Positions 27,979 to 37,695 of a stretch of 64,000 bases of DNA are shown here, in pieces; position 1 is the first letter of the stretch, and every line of letters begins with the position of its first letter. The position numbers were made by a program, and so were the translations under genes. Source of the DNA: Pseudomonadota bacterium (GTDB lineage: Bacteria > Pseudomonadota > Gammaproteobacteria > Burkholderiales > Burkholderiaceae_D); assembly GCA_023449275.1 (NCBI GenBank), contig JAEXJM010000068.1:1-64000 (forward strand). The letters are read 5' to 3'. The notes beneath the pieces were generated by a model, which saw only the letters and a list, made by a program, of their open reading frames with translations, was not told the DNA's origin and ran no database searches.

Positions 27979-28833
27979 ATGACGGCAGTAAAAATTGAGG
28001 AAAGTTCGGTTATCGAACGCGCGCCGATCTCGGCCGAGGAAGCGAAAAGAATCATGTCTTCAGGCATTCGGTGGAGCGCGATTTTCGCCGGTGTTGTCAT
28101 CGGAATATCCGTACAGACCTTGCTGGGGATTTTAGGTATAGCCGGTGGCCTGTCAACCATCAGCAGCGTAGCGACAGGGGAAAATGCCGGTTTCGGCCCC
28201 ATGTTGTGGACGTTCGTCAGTTTGTTGATTTCTGCATTTGCCGGTGGTTTCTTCGCTTCCCGTCTGTCCGGTTCCCGCAGAAAGAGCGATGGCGCCATGT
28301 TCGGTGCAGTGACCTGGGCTGTTTCGATGCTGGTTTTCGCACTGATGCTGTCGACGGCAGCCGGATCGATTTTGAATGGCATGATGTCGGCAGCCAATAC
28401 CACTGTCGTGTATTCCGCTTCCGTCAATTCGGTGAGTCCGGCTGTATCCGCCCAATTGCGGCAGGAACTGGGTGGCGAACTGAATAATGCCAACTTCCAG
28501 CAATTGCAACAATATTTGCAGGCAGGGCAAAGGGAAGAAGCGATTGTTTATCTGACGTCGTTGGGGATTGAATCTTCCCGGGCCGTTACGGTTGTCAATA
28601 ATGCGATGGATCAGATGGGAAGTACGGCGGTCGTTGCCACACAGCCACTGATTTCACCTGACCAGTTGATCAGGGCCGTCAGCGCTGCGGCCTGGATGGT
28701 ATTCATCGGTGTGACCCTGTCTCTGGTCGTCAGTGTATGCGGCGGTATTATCGGTGCCAAATACGCTTTACGTCCAATATGGGGCAGAAACGGTTTTTCG
28801 CGGATGTCGAAAGACAAAAGCATAATCGATTGA
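27979..28833 (+). CDS. Uncharacterised multi-pass membrane protein (so-called PhnA-like family)
   Basis: Predicted inner-membrane protein of about 284 residues with no assigned function. Four to five helices are visible: WSAIFAGVVIGISVQTLLGI near residue 35, MLWTFVSLLISAFAGGFF near 75, AVTWAVSMLVFALMLS near 110, and AWMVFIGVTLSLVVSVCGGI near 240. A polar loop rich in Gln, Asn and Val (~150-215) separates the last helix. The first ATG at 27973 sits directly on the AAGGAG ribosome site, so ATG 27979 is the better start. It resembles short proteins often annotated 'PhnA-like' by similarity only. Confidence 0.72.
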   Translation: MTAVKIEESSVIERAPISAEEAKRIMSSGIRWSAIFAGVVIGISVQTLLGILGIAGGLSTISSVATGENAGFGPMLWTFVSLLISAFAGGFFASRLSGSRRKSDGAMFGAVTWAVSMLVFALMLSTAAGSILNGMMSAANTTVVYSASVNSVSPAVSAQLRQELGGELNNANFQQLQQYLQAGQREEAIVYLTSLGIESSRAVTVVNNAMDQMGSTAVVATQPLISPDQLIRAVSAAAWMVFIGVTLSLVVSVCGGIIGAKYALRPIWGRNGFSRMSKDKSIID

Positions 28834-28942
28834 AATCGTTTGACAAAGACGAAGGACAGTACCGACAAACCGGTTTATGTTTATTCCATTATCAATCGCC
28901 TGATAGAATCAGGCGGTAACCCCGACGTGACAGGTGAATGGA

Positions 28943-30538
28943 ATGGATGAATATATACAAACCGGTTTGTCGGCCCAGAACCGGCTGATACAGAACTGGC
29001 TGGCAACGCTACGAAAAGCGGAGCCAGCCAGTTCCGTGATCGAAACCCATATTTCATGGGTTCTTCTTTCAGGACAATACGCATACAAGGTCAAAAAAGC
29101 GCTTCATCTGGATTTTCTCGATTATTCCGATCTGGGGATGCGCCGGTTTTACTGTCGTGAAGAAATCCGTCTGAACCGCCGTACCGCACCGGATATTTAT
29201 CTCGATGTCGTACAAATAGGTGGCAAAGGGGATGATCCAGTTTTGAATGGAAACCCTGCTCTTGAATTTGCCGTCAAAATGCACCGGTTCGATATCGATA
29301 ATCAACTCGACCGTCTGCTTGAGAGGGGGAAACTCGGCCAGCAGCATATCGACAGCCTATCCGACGCAATTGCCGATTTTCATCTCAATCTCAGGAAATG
29401 GCCAAGACAAAAAGAGCCTTCCCTTGTCGGTTTACCTGAATTGACGCTTGGCCGTCTGGTCGAAAATCTTCGTGAACTGAAATGCTTGCTCAACAGGCGG
29501 GACGATCTTGAATTATGGCAAGAATTGAAACATTCGCAGCTTTCCGAATGGACCATATTGCGTGACCGGCTGGAAAATCGTGAAGCGGATGGCTTTGTCT
29601 GTGAATGTCATGGTGACATGCATATGGGCAATCTGGTACTTGTCAACGGACAGGTCATCCCATTTGACGGGATTGAATTCGACCCGCAATTCAGGTGGAC
29701 GGATACGATGAGTGATGTGGCGTTCGCTTTCATGGATCTTCTTTATTACGGCAAAAAGACGTTTGCATGGCGTCTTTTGAATCATTATCTGGAGCGGACG
29801 GGTGATTATGCGGGCATAGCCCTTTTGCCGTTTTATGCGTCTTTTCATGCAACGGTACGTGCCAAAGTGCATCTGATGCGCCAGCTGCAGGAAGTGGAAG
29901 GGGACAGCAATCGGCTTTTAGAAAATGATGACTACCGGCGATACCTGATTCTGGCAAACGATTTGCTGAAAAAAAGGCAGCCTGCACTCGTCATTACGAT
30001 GGGCTTGCCAGGATCGGGCAAGACCGTTTTCGCCAATCTTGGTGCGGAAAAATTGCCGGGTATTTGCCTGCATTCCGATGTCGAACGAAAACGCTTCAAT
30101 GAATGGGCAAACAATTACAGTGAAGAGTCGAAACATGAGGTCTATGATTTTCTGTTTCAGACTGCCGATGTGCTCTTGCAGGCCGGTATGACGGTCATCG
30201 TTGATGCCGGTTTTCTGAAGGCAAGGCAGCGTACCCTGTTCCGGAAGCTCGCTGAAAGCCGCGCTATCCCATTTGCGATTGCCGTTATCACCGCTGATGA
30301 GGCGTCGATGGAAAAACGACTTTTAAAACGCAGGCAACGCAATGACGAGGCATCGGACGCCGACATCCATGTCCTGAAAAAACTGAAAGAAGAATGGGAA
30401 CCGCTATCGGATGCAGAAAAGCCGTATGCCGTAAAATTCATTAATGAGGGCAATACAGGGTTTGATGGGACTTTATCGGCCTGGCATGCCCTGTTTGACA
30501 AGTTGCGGCTATCCAATGGAGGAGAAACAGGGACATGA
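28943..30538 (+). CDS. Aminoglycoside-phosphotransferase-like kinase fused to a P-loop NTPase
   Basis: Two-domain protein of about 531 residues. The N-terminal half (to ~335) is APH/choline-kinase-like: catalytic CECHGDMHMGNLVL with His-Gly-Asp and the downstream metal Asp in IPFDGIEFDPQFRW. The C-terminal half (~345-530) is an AAA_33/zeta-like kinase domain with Walker A GLPGSGKT and LHSDVERKR after it. This fused family is widespread in Proteobacteria and uncharacterised; drug resistance should not be inferred. ATG 28943 follows CAGGTGA. It is separated from the minus-strand MBL-fold gene by 40 nt. Confidence 0.84.
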   Translation: MDEYIQTGLSAQNRLIQNWLATLRKAEPASSVIETHISWVLLSGQYAYKVKKALHLDFLDYSDLGMRRFYCREEIRLNRRTAPDIYLDVVQIGGKGDDPVLNGNPALEFAVKMHRFDIDNQLDRLLERGKLGQQHIDSLSDAIADFHLNLRKWPRQKEPSLVGLPELTLGRLVENLRELKCLLNRRDDLELWQELKHSQLSEWTILRDRLENREADGFVCECHGDMHMGNLVLVNGQVIPFDGIEFDPQFRWTDTMSDVAFAFMDLLYYGKKTFAWRLLNHYLERTGDYAGIALLPFYASFHATVRAKVHLMRQLQEVEGDSNRLLENDDYRRYLILANDLLKKRQPALVITMGLPGSGKTVFANLGAEKLPGICLHSDVERKRFNEWANNYSEESKHEVYDFLFQTADVLLQAGMTVIVDAGFLKARQRTLFRKLAESRAIPFAIAVITADEASMEKRLLKRRQRNDEASDADIHVLKKLKEEWEPLSDAEKPYAVKFINEGNTGFDGTLSAWHALFDKLRLSNGGETGT

Positions 30539-30578
30539 CCGATACAAAACCGGAAATCGCTCCATTTTACCGGTTTTG

Positions 30579-31511
30579 TCAGGCAAGTTTGTCGAGCCTG
30601 AGAATCTTGCCGAGAACGCCGGATTCCAGCCGCTGTCGTTCCAGTTCTTCCTTTTCCCATATGCGGGGAAGGACATGCATGGGTTCATCGAGCGGTTCAT
30701 CCGAGAGCTTGAATGTTCCCCAGTGCATTCCGACGAACTGCCTTGCTCCCAGTGTCTTGAATGCCTTGACAGCCTCTTCAGGATCGATATGCTGGGCCCG
30801 CATGAACCAGCGGGGTGCATAGGCGCCTGCAGGCAGCATGGCGGCATCGATATGGGGAAGACGTTCGGCAATCTGCGCAAAACCGTCGAACCAGCCCGTA
30901 TCTCCCGAGTGATAGACTCGCAAGCCGTTTTTTGAAATGACGTAACCGCCCCACCAGCTGGTATTGACGTCGGTCAGGCCTCGCCGGCTCCAGTGTTCAG
31001 CCGGGACGAAAGTAATGTCCAGCCCTTCGATTTCTTCCTGTTGCCACCAGCTCATTTCGATAACTCTGGAGAATCCGTTTTTCCGAAACCAGATACCCAG
31101 TCCTTTCGGCACGACATACACCGGATCAGGCCCCAGTCTTTTCAATGTCGGTGCATCCATATGGTCGCGGTGGTTGTGGGTAATGAAGACGATATCGATT
31201 TTTCGGGGCAGGGCAGACCAGTCCAGTCCGGGAGGTGAATTCCGTTTGATAAAGCCGAGCGAACGGGAAAGGACAGGATCGATCAGCATGTTTTTCCCGC
31301 CCAGCTGGATCAGAAACGATGCCTGTCCGATCCATGTCAGCGTATCGGCAGTCGATTTGTACAGTGAAGAACCGTCATTCTGGACATAAGGGATAGGGAC
31401 GCCGGTTGCGGGTGATTTGGGACGGCGCTCATCGTGCCATCCCAAAAGCCACTTCAATGTCTGGCTTCCTGCCGGTTTCCGGAAATTTCCCTTGAGATTC
31501 TTGAAAAACAT
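30579..31511 (-). CDS. Metallo-beta-lactamase-fold hydrolase (NAPE-PLD / UlaG-like)
   Basis: Zinc hydrolase of the MBL superfamily, 310 residues, with LTWIGQASFLIQLGG, the metal motif THNHRDHMD (HxHxDH), and YHSGDTGWFDG supplying further metal ligands. The overall pattern, including WWGGYVISKNG and PAGAYAPRWFM, is that of the N-acyl-phosphatidylethanolamine-hydrolysing phospholipase D-like branch; a phospholipid-derived substrate is possible but not established. ATG 31511 begins MFFKNLKGNFRK. It lies between the kinase fusion and the riboswitch. Confidence 0.85.
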   Translation of the reverse strand: MFFKNLKGNFRKPAGSQTLKWLLGWHDERRPKSPATGVPIPYVQNDGSSLYKSTADTLTWIGQASFLIQLGGKNMLIDPVLSRSLGFIKRNSPPGLDWSALPRKIDIVFITHNHRDHMDAPTLKRLGPDPVYVVPKGLGIWFRKNGFSRVIEMSWWQQEEIEGLDITFVPAEHWSRRGLTDVNTSWWGGYVISKNGLRVYHSGDTGWFDGFAQIAERLPHIDAAMLPAGAYAPRWFMRAQHIDPEEAVKAFKTLGARQFVGMHWGTFKLSDEPLDEPMHVLPRIWEKEELERQRLESGVLGKILRLDKLA

Positions 31512-31689
31512 GTGCTTGCTCCTTGTTTGGGGAATATTTTACCTTTTTGCGTAAAAGAAGTTCTGGTGAGCAAGCCGAACCTTTGAGAAAACATTTGTCA
31601 ATAAAAAAGGTTGGCGTTGTTTTTATGTCCGGATATCAAAAAAGTAACGCTTCATGAAACGAGTTTTTGTTTTCAGGCAAACCGGTCGT

Positions 31690-31910
31690 TTACAATCTCG
31701 GTGTTTTGGTGCTCGCGCAACTTTCTGATGCGCGGTTAAACGGGAAACACGAAGCCTGGCAAACGGCCAACGTGTGCTGCCCCCGCAACGGTAAGCAGGT
31801 GTCCTTTACGGACTCGTCGCTCGCAAAACCACTGTGCACAGGCATGGGAAGGTAGGCGATTGTTTCAGACCCCCGTCTGAAAAACCTGTAGCCCGGATAC
31901 CGGCCAAAAG
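31690..31910 (+). ncRNA. Cobalamin riboswitch
   Basis: The segment holds the conserved core of the B12 riboswitch: GGTTAAACGGGAAACACG (31734-31751), the GAAGCC...CTGCCCCCGCAACGGTAAG core (31751-31796), and the B12-box-like AGCCCGGATACCGGCC near 31890-31905. It precedes btuB by about 145 bp. A GC-rich hairpin (GCGGA...TCCGC, about 31926-31949) lies between the aptamer and the gene and could mask the ribosome site. High adenosylcobalamin should turn off btuBCDF. Exact ends need covariance modelling. Confidence 0.92.
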
Positions 31911-32054
31911 CGATAGGTTGTACTGCGGACGGGGATGTTCCGCGAATGCGTTCAACGATTTTCCACGTCATTCGTTTTTCTTCCCTGGGTACGTCGGTAC
32001 GTTGTTATGTTCGGGTTGGCGGGGACGCCGGCTCAGCTTGTTAATGGATAAATA

Positions 32055-33953
32055 ATGCTATTCCCGGTTTCAAAATCGAATCGCACTCCTGCGATCAAAC
32101 CTCTCTTGCTCGCCTCACTTCTTGCCACCTGCTTTGCCACTTCGGCAATCGCACAGGAAGCGGACAATACGGAAGAAAAAACGCTTGAACCTGTTGTCGT
32201 TACCGCTTCGCGTGTGGAACAGCTTCAGAAGGAGGCCATTCCGAGTACGACAGTCATTACGTCACAAATGATCCAGAACAAGAAATTGGCTGATCTTCCA
32301 TCGTTATTGAAGAGTGAGGCTGGTATTGAAATGACGCAAAGTGGCGGTGCTGGTTCTACGACTTCATTGTTCATGCGAGGCATGAATGCCAATCAGATGC
32401 TCATCCTGCTCGATGGCGTTCCAATACGTGATGTAACATCTATTGGAAGTGCTGCTGCGCTGGAACATATACAGCCTGATCAGATTGATCGTATTGAAAT
32501 TGTACGGGGAAATGTCTCGGCTATTTATGGCACTGGCGCCATGGGCGGTGTTATTCAGATTTTTACCAGGCAGGGGTCAGGGAAGCCGACAGCGAATGTT
32601 TATGCGGAATATGGTTCTCACGATACGACAAAATTTGGTGCCGGTGTTTCTGGTCAATCTGATGGGGGGGGGACCCGTTTCGCTCTTTCGGCTACCCGTT
32701 ATAAAACCCATGGTTTTTCAAGCATTAATACTGAAAAAAAAACCTTTGCCAATCCGGATGATGATGGTGACAGAAATATCAGCGTAAGTGCTTCACTGGC
32801 TCAACGTTTGAATGAAAATAATGAGATAGGGGCTCGTCTCTATCTTTATGATGCAAAATTTGACTACGATAATGATTATAGTTCTGATCCGAAAGAAATT
32901 ACCCGTGGGACGTCTAAACAACGAACGATTTCAGCATACAGTAAGAATCGCCTGACATCAGATTGGAATTCAACATTAACATTGTCTAATTCTGAGATCC
33001 GCCGCGACAATAAATCTGTTGAATCATCTTATACTTCTTCGTATGGGTATAAAAGTGAAGAAAACCTGATGCAATGGGTCAATCAAATTGCCCTTTCAAC
33101 CAATTGGACGGCTACAGCAGGGGTCGATATCGGTCATGAAAGAGCAGATGTTGGTGGCTCCAATAAAGTATCCCGGACAAACTACAGTACCTATGCAGGA
33201 ATTATGGGCAAAATAAATGCACATAATTTTCAGGCCAATGTCCGTTACGACCATGTGGAAAATTCTGGGTCGGATGTGACAGGTTATCTCGGATATGGCT
33301 ATGACTTGAATAGTAACTGGAAATTGATTGCTAGCGCTTCAACGTCATTTTTGGCGCCAACGTTGTATCAGCAATATGCAACTTTCCAATTAAACGATGA
33401 TTTGAAAGCGGAGCGTTCTCGAAATATTGAAGCAGGTATTCAGTATTCACATGGAAAGACACTTGTTCGTGCTACGGTTTTCGAATGGCGATCATCAGAC
33501 TTGCTTGATTTTATTTCACGGAACAATGACTGGAAATACTATAATGTTGACCGCGCCAAAAATTTAGGATTTGAATTGAATGCGCAGACCACTCTTGCTG
33601 GCCTTGACTGGCGTGCCAATTTAACCATTCAGGATCCAAAGAACAGAGACACTGATAAGACTTTGGGTAGACGTGCCAAAAATTACGGTAATTTAGGTGT
33701 TTCAAAGACATTCGGGCAATGGTATCTGGGAGGCGATTTGCAATATACTGGAAGCCGTTACGATGGGCCAAGCGCTTCTGCCAATACACTTGATTCATAT
33801 TGGCTCGCCAATCTTGATGCGCGCTTTAACTTGAATAAAAATGTTTCCATATATGCGCGTATTGAAAACCTTTTCAATAAGGATTATGAAACGGCATGGG
33901 GATACAATCAGGCGGGACGCGGTGCCTATGTCGGTGTGAACTTCAAGATGTAA
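32055..33953 (+). CDS. btuB: TonB-dependent vitamin B12 receptor BtuB
   Basis: Outer-membrane receptor that imports cobalamin using TonB. The 632-residue protein has a signal peptide (to about residue 34, ATSAIAQEA), a TonB box-like segment (EPVVVTASR), the plug domain (~45-160; LDGVPIRD, IEIVRGNVSAIYGTGAMGGVI) and a 22-strand barrel. The C-terminal residues are VNFKM, with Met in place of the usual terminal Phe. From about 32250 the gene is visibly richer in A/T (AAT, GAT, ATT, AAA codons) than btuC onward. The riboswitch upstream supports cobalamin rather than siderophore transport. Confidence 0.94.
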   Translation: MLFPVSKSNRTPAIKPLLLASLLATCFATSAIAQEADNTEEKTLEPVVVTASRVEQLQKEAIPSTTVITSQMIQNKKLADLPSLLKSEAGIEMTQSGGAGSTTSLFMRGMNANQMLILLDGVPIRDVTSIGSAAALEHIQPDQIDRIEIVRGNVSAIYGTGAMGGVIQIFTRQGSGKPTANVYAEYGSHDTTKFGAGVSGQSDGGGTRFALSATRYKTHGFSSINTEKKTFANPDDDGDRNISVSASLAQRLNENNEIGARLYLYDAKFDYDNDYSSDPKEITRGTSKQRTISAYSKNRLTSDWNSTLTLSNSEIRRDNKSVESSYTSSYGYKSEENLMQWVNQIALSTNWTATAGVDIGHERADVGGSNKVSRTNYSTYAGIMGKINAHNFQANVRYDHVENSGSDVTGYLGYGYDLNSNWKLIASASTSFLAPTLYQQYATFQLNDDLKAERSRNIEAGIQYSHGKTLVRATVFEWRSSDLLDFISRNNDWKYYNVDRAKNLGFELNAQTTLAGLDWRANLTIQDPKNRDTDKTLGRRAKNYGNLGVSKTFGQWYLGGDLQYTGSRYDGPSASANTLDSYWLANLDARFNLNKNVSIYARIENLFNKDYETAWGYNQAGRGAYVGVNFKM

Positions 33954-33992
33954 AATAAGGGCTTTCCAAACCTGTCGAAAGGCTTGTCATTC

Positions 33993-35024
33993 ATGCCGGA
34001 GCCAAAAAGTCTCGGTCTGTCAGGGCTGCCGTCGAAAAGGCGACAGACAATCTGGTTGCTGATACTGCTCGTTCTGGCAGTGACAAGCCTTTTGCTTTCC
34101 TGTGCAATCGGTTCGGTCGGGCTCGGGATCGATGAACTGTCCGGTGCCCTGATCGGATTGGTCTCGGGACATTCCGATTCTCTGGCGGCTACCCTTTTGT
34201 CGATGCGGCTGGAAAGGGCGCTGGCCGCTTTCATAACCGGCGGTTCACTGGCGCTGGCAGGGTGCATGATGCAGGCACTGCTGAGAAATCCACTTGCTGA
34301 TCCTTATGTTCTTGGCGTATCCGGCGGTGCATCCGTCGGAGCGTTGTCGATGCTTTTCCTGTCGGCTTCCCTTGCGACAGTCAACATCGTCGCGTTCGCG
34401 GGCGCAATGACTGTCGCTCTGATACTCTATATCCTTTCACGTCGCGATTTTTCCGTTACCGACGGATCGTCACGGCTTCTGTTGACTGGCGTGATTCTGG
34501 CATTCGGTTGCAGTGCGATTGTCACGCTATTGCTGACCGTTGCGGCGGACAACGATTTGCGTGGCATGGTTTTCTGGCTGGTTGGTGATCTGGCCGGAGC
34601 ATCGCTGACTGTCTGGTCAGTGGCAATCATGTTTGCCGTTTTCGTTTTTGCCTGGTTTGCCGCCAGGTCGGTCAATTTGCTGGCACTCCATGCCGATATG
34701 GCGGCGACGCTGGGCGTGAAAGTCTCTTCACTCCGGAAAAGCCTTTTTATTGGTGGTGCGCTCCTGACGGCTTCGGCGGTAACGTCTGCCGGCAATATCG
34801 CTTTTGTCGGCCTGATCGTCCCGCATGCATGCCGCCTGATCTGGGGGCCTGACCACCGCTTCCTTTTCCCTTCCGTCCTCTTGACGGGCGGTTTCTTTCT
34901 GGTGCTCGCGGATACGCTTTCCAGAACGATTCTGGCGCCACATCAATTGCCTGTCGGAGTCGTCACTTCCCTGATCGGTGTGCCTGTATTTCTTTTCCAG
35001 CTTTACAGGAGCAGACGGGTATGA
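33993..35024 (+). CDS. btuC: Vitamin B12 ABC transporter permease BtuC
   Basis: FecCD-family inner-membrane permease with about ten helices, 343 residues. Characteristic segments are LALAGCMMQALLRNPLADPYVLGVSGGASVGA and GNIAFVGLIVPHACRLIWGPDHR, the latter forming the coupling helix to BtuD. The start is ATG 33993 (MPEPKSLGLSG); the frame is also open from a TTG at 33984. Its end overlaps the btuD start by 4 nt. Confidence 0.92.
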   Translation: MPEPKSLGLSGLPSKRRQTIWLLILLVLAVTSLLLSCAIGSVGLGIDELSGALIGLVSGHSDSLAATLLSMRLERALAAFITGGSLALAGCMMQALLRNPLADPYVLGVSGGASVGALSMLFLSASLATVNIVAFAGAMTVALILYILSRRDFSVTDGSSRLLLTGVILAFGCSAIVTLLLTVAADNDLRGMVFWLVGDLAGASLTVWSVAIMFAVFVFAWFAARSVNLLALHADMAATLGVKVSSLRKSLFIGGALLTASAVTSAGNIAFVGLIVPHACRLIWGPDHRFLFPSVLLTGGFFLVLADTLSRTILAPHQLPVGVVTSLIGVPVFLFQLYRSRRV

Positions 35025-35785
35025 CGATGATTATCGACAATGTTTGTTTGCAGGCAGGAGAAAAACATCTTGTCGATCATCTGGACATGACGGTCGAAGC
35101 GGGTGAATGCTGGTTTGTTTATGGACGTAACGGGGTCGGTAAAACAACGCTTTTGAAAACGATGGCAGGCTTGCGGCAGCCGGATTCAGGACAGCTTCTT
35201 ATAGACGATCTTGAGTTGTCCAGGTGGCAAGCACGTGAGTTGGCTCAAAAGCGGGCTTATTTGCCACAGGCCCAAATGGATACTTTCGGTTTCACGGTAA
35301 TGGAAACCGTGCTGGCAGCGCGTTTTCCTTATCAGGCCGGACATCTCGGGGATTCGGATAACGATATCGAAAAAGCTTTTTCAGCATTGGAGCGACTGGA
35401 TGTCGTCAAGCTGGCAGACAGGGACATCCGAAGCCTGTCGGGAGGTGAACGCCAGAAAGTGGCGCTTGCCGGGATGCTGGCGCAGGATACGCCACTGATG
35501 CTGCTTGACGAACCGGCCTCCGCTCTGGATATGTCGCATCAGGTTTCTTTACTGGAGCTGGTGAGGGAGCTGTGCCGCGAGCAGGGCAAGGCGGTCGTCA
35601 CGATCGTTCACGATCTGAATATGGCATGGGATGTCGCCACCCATGTATTGCTTTTGTATGGCAACGGGCATTGGGAAGCCGGGCGGGCGGAGTCCATGAT
35701 GTGTACTGAAAAGCTGTCGAAATGCCTGCAATTCCCGGTTCAGGCCATGATACATGGAAAGAGGCCGGTATTTCTGTCTTTTTGA
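35021..35785 (+). CDS. btuD: Vitamin B12 ABC transporter ATPase BtuD
   Basis: ATP-binding subunit, 254 residues, with Walker A GRNGVGKTTLL, ABC signature LSGGERQKVALAGML, Walker B LMLLDEPASALD and the switch His in VTIVHDLN. Its start overlaps the btuC stop by 4 nt, indicating translational coupling. The family also serves haem and iron, but the riboswitch and neighbours specify cobalamin. Confidence 0.93.
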   Translation: MTMIIDNVCLQAGEKHLVDHLDMTVEAGECWFVYGRNGVGKTTLLKTMAGLRQPDSGQLLIDDLELSRWQARELAQKRAYLPQAQMDTFGFTVMETVLAARFPYQAGHLGDSDNDIEKAFSALERLDVVKLADRDIRSLSGGERQKVALAGMLAQDTPLMLLDEPASALDMSHQVSLLELVRELCREQGKAVVTIVHDLNMAWDVATHVLLLYGNGHWEAGRAESMMCTEKLSKCLQFPVQAMIHGKRPVFLSF

Positions 35786-35815
35786 CCCATTTTCTTGCAG
35801 AATGGATCGGATATC

Positions 35816-36703
35816 ATGAAAAAACTGAGTTGGTACTTACTGTTCTGGATGACAAATGTGCTGGCGGCCGTGACAGTGAAAGACGACCTTGGCAGGACGG
35901 TCAGCCTGCCGGAACCGGCTCGCCGGATCATCTCGCTGGCACCTCATACGACAGAGTTGCTTTATCACATCGGTGCGGGGCCGGAACTGGTTGCCGTCAC
36001 CAGTTACAGCGATTATCCGGCCGAGGCCGGAAAATTGCCTGTCGTGGGAGATTTCAGGCAGATCGATCTTGAACGGGTTCTGGCACTGAAGCCGGATTTG
36101 CTGGTGGTATGGCAGGGGGGAAACCCCCAAAAGCAGCTCGCGCGCCTCGAAAAAGCCGGCATCCCGATTTTTTACAGCAATCCAAAGCGTTTGAAAGACA
36201 TTCCCGACAACATGGTCAAACTCGGAATATTGACGGGGCATGAGGCGGAAGCACGCAAGAAAGCAGGGCAATGGATACACGCCATGAACCGCTTGCGAAA
36301 AGACTACAGCCAACGGCCGACAGTAAAAGTTTTCTATCAGGTGTCGGATTCCCCCCTGTTTACCCTGAATGGGAAACATATCGTGAATGAGGCGATTGTC
36401 CTGTGTGGTGGAAAAAACGTTTTTGCCGATATGACGATAATTGCACCGAATGTCAGCATTGAATCCGTTATCGCCGAAAATCCGGAAGCGATCATCAGTT
36501 CCGGGAGGACTGGGGCAACTGATGGGCAGGACGGGCTGGACATGTGGAAACGCTTCAAAACGATCGATGCGGTGAGATATGGCAATCTGTTCGGTATCGA
36601 TCCGGACTGGATGAATCGGGCGGGGCCGAGAATGCTGGCCGGAACCGGAATGCTGTGTGAAAGACTGGATGAAAGTCGCAGAAACAGACGGAAAATCCGG
36701 TGA
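35816..36703 (+). CDS. btuF: Periplasmic cobalamin-binding protein BtuF
   Basis: Substrate-binding protein of the B12 importer, about 295 residues. It has a signal peptide (MKKLSWYLLFWMTNVLAA) and the two-lobe helical-backbone fold with RIISLAPHTTELLYHIGAG, VGDFRQIDLERVLALKPDLLV and NEAIVLCGGKNVFAD. I chose ATG 35816, since the frame from TTG 35795 adds seven residues before the signal peptide. It is the last member of the btuB-C-D-F operon and is followed by a terminator. Confidence 0.93.
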   Translation: MKKLSWYLLFWMTNVLAAVTVKDDLGRTVSLPEPARRIISLAPHTTELLYHIGAGPELVAVTSYSDYPAEAGKLPVVGDFRQIDLERVLALKPDLLVVWQGGNPQKQLARLEKAGIPIFYSNPKRLKDIPDNMVKLGILTGHEAEARKKAGQWIHAMNRLRKDYSQRPTVKVFYQVSDSPLFTLNGKHIVNEAIVLCGGKNVFADMTIIAPNVSIESVIAENPEAIISSGRTGATDGQDGLDMWKRFKTIDAVRYGNLFGIDPDWMNRAGPRMLAGTGMLCERLDESRRNRRKIR

Positions 36704-36734
36704 ATCGTATCGGTTCGAAAGAAATCGTAAAATA

Positions 36735-36760
36735 AAAAAGGCAGAGTGATCTGCCTTTCT
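36735..36760. terminator. Terminator between btuF and panC (convergent)
   Basis: GGCAGA/TCTGCC stem (36740-36755, GTGA loop) with flanking A and T runs. Confidence 0.83.
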
Positions 36761-36784
36761 TATGGTCAACCGGTTTTATCCGGT

Positions 36785-37684
<900 letters not shown>

Positions 37685-37695
37685 TTATTCTGATC

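Noticed and set aside
28943..30538. Aminoglycoside resistance gene
   Set aside because: Only the kinase fold matches; the fused P-loop domain and housekeeping context do not support a resistance role.
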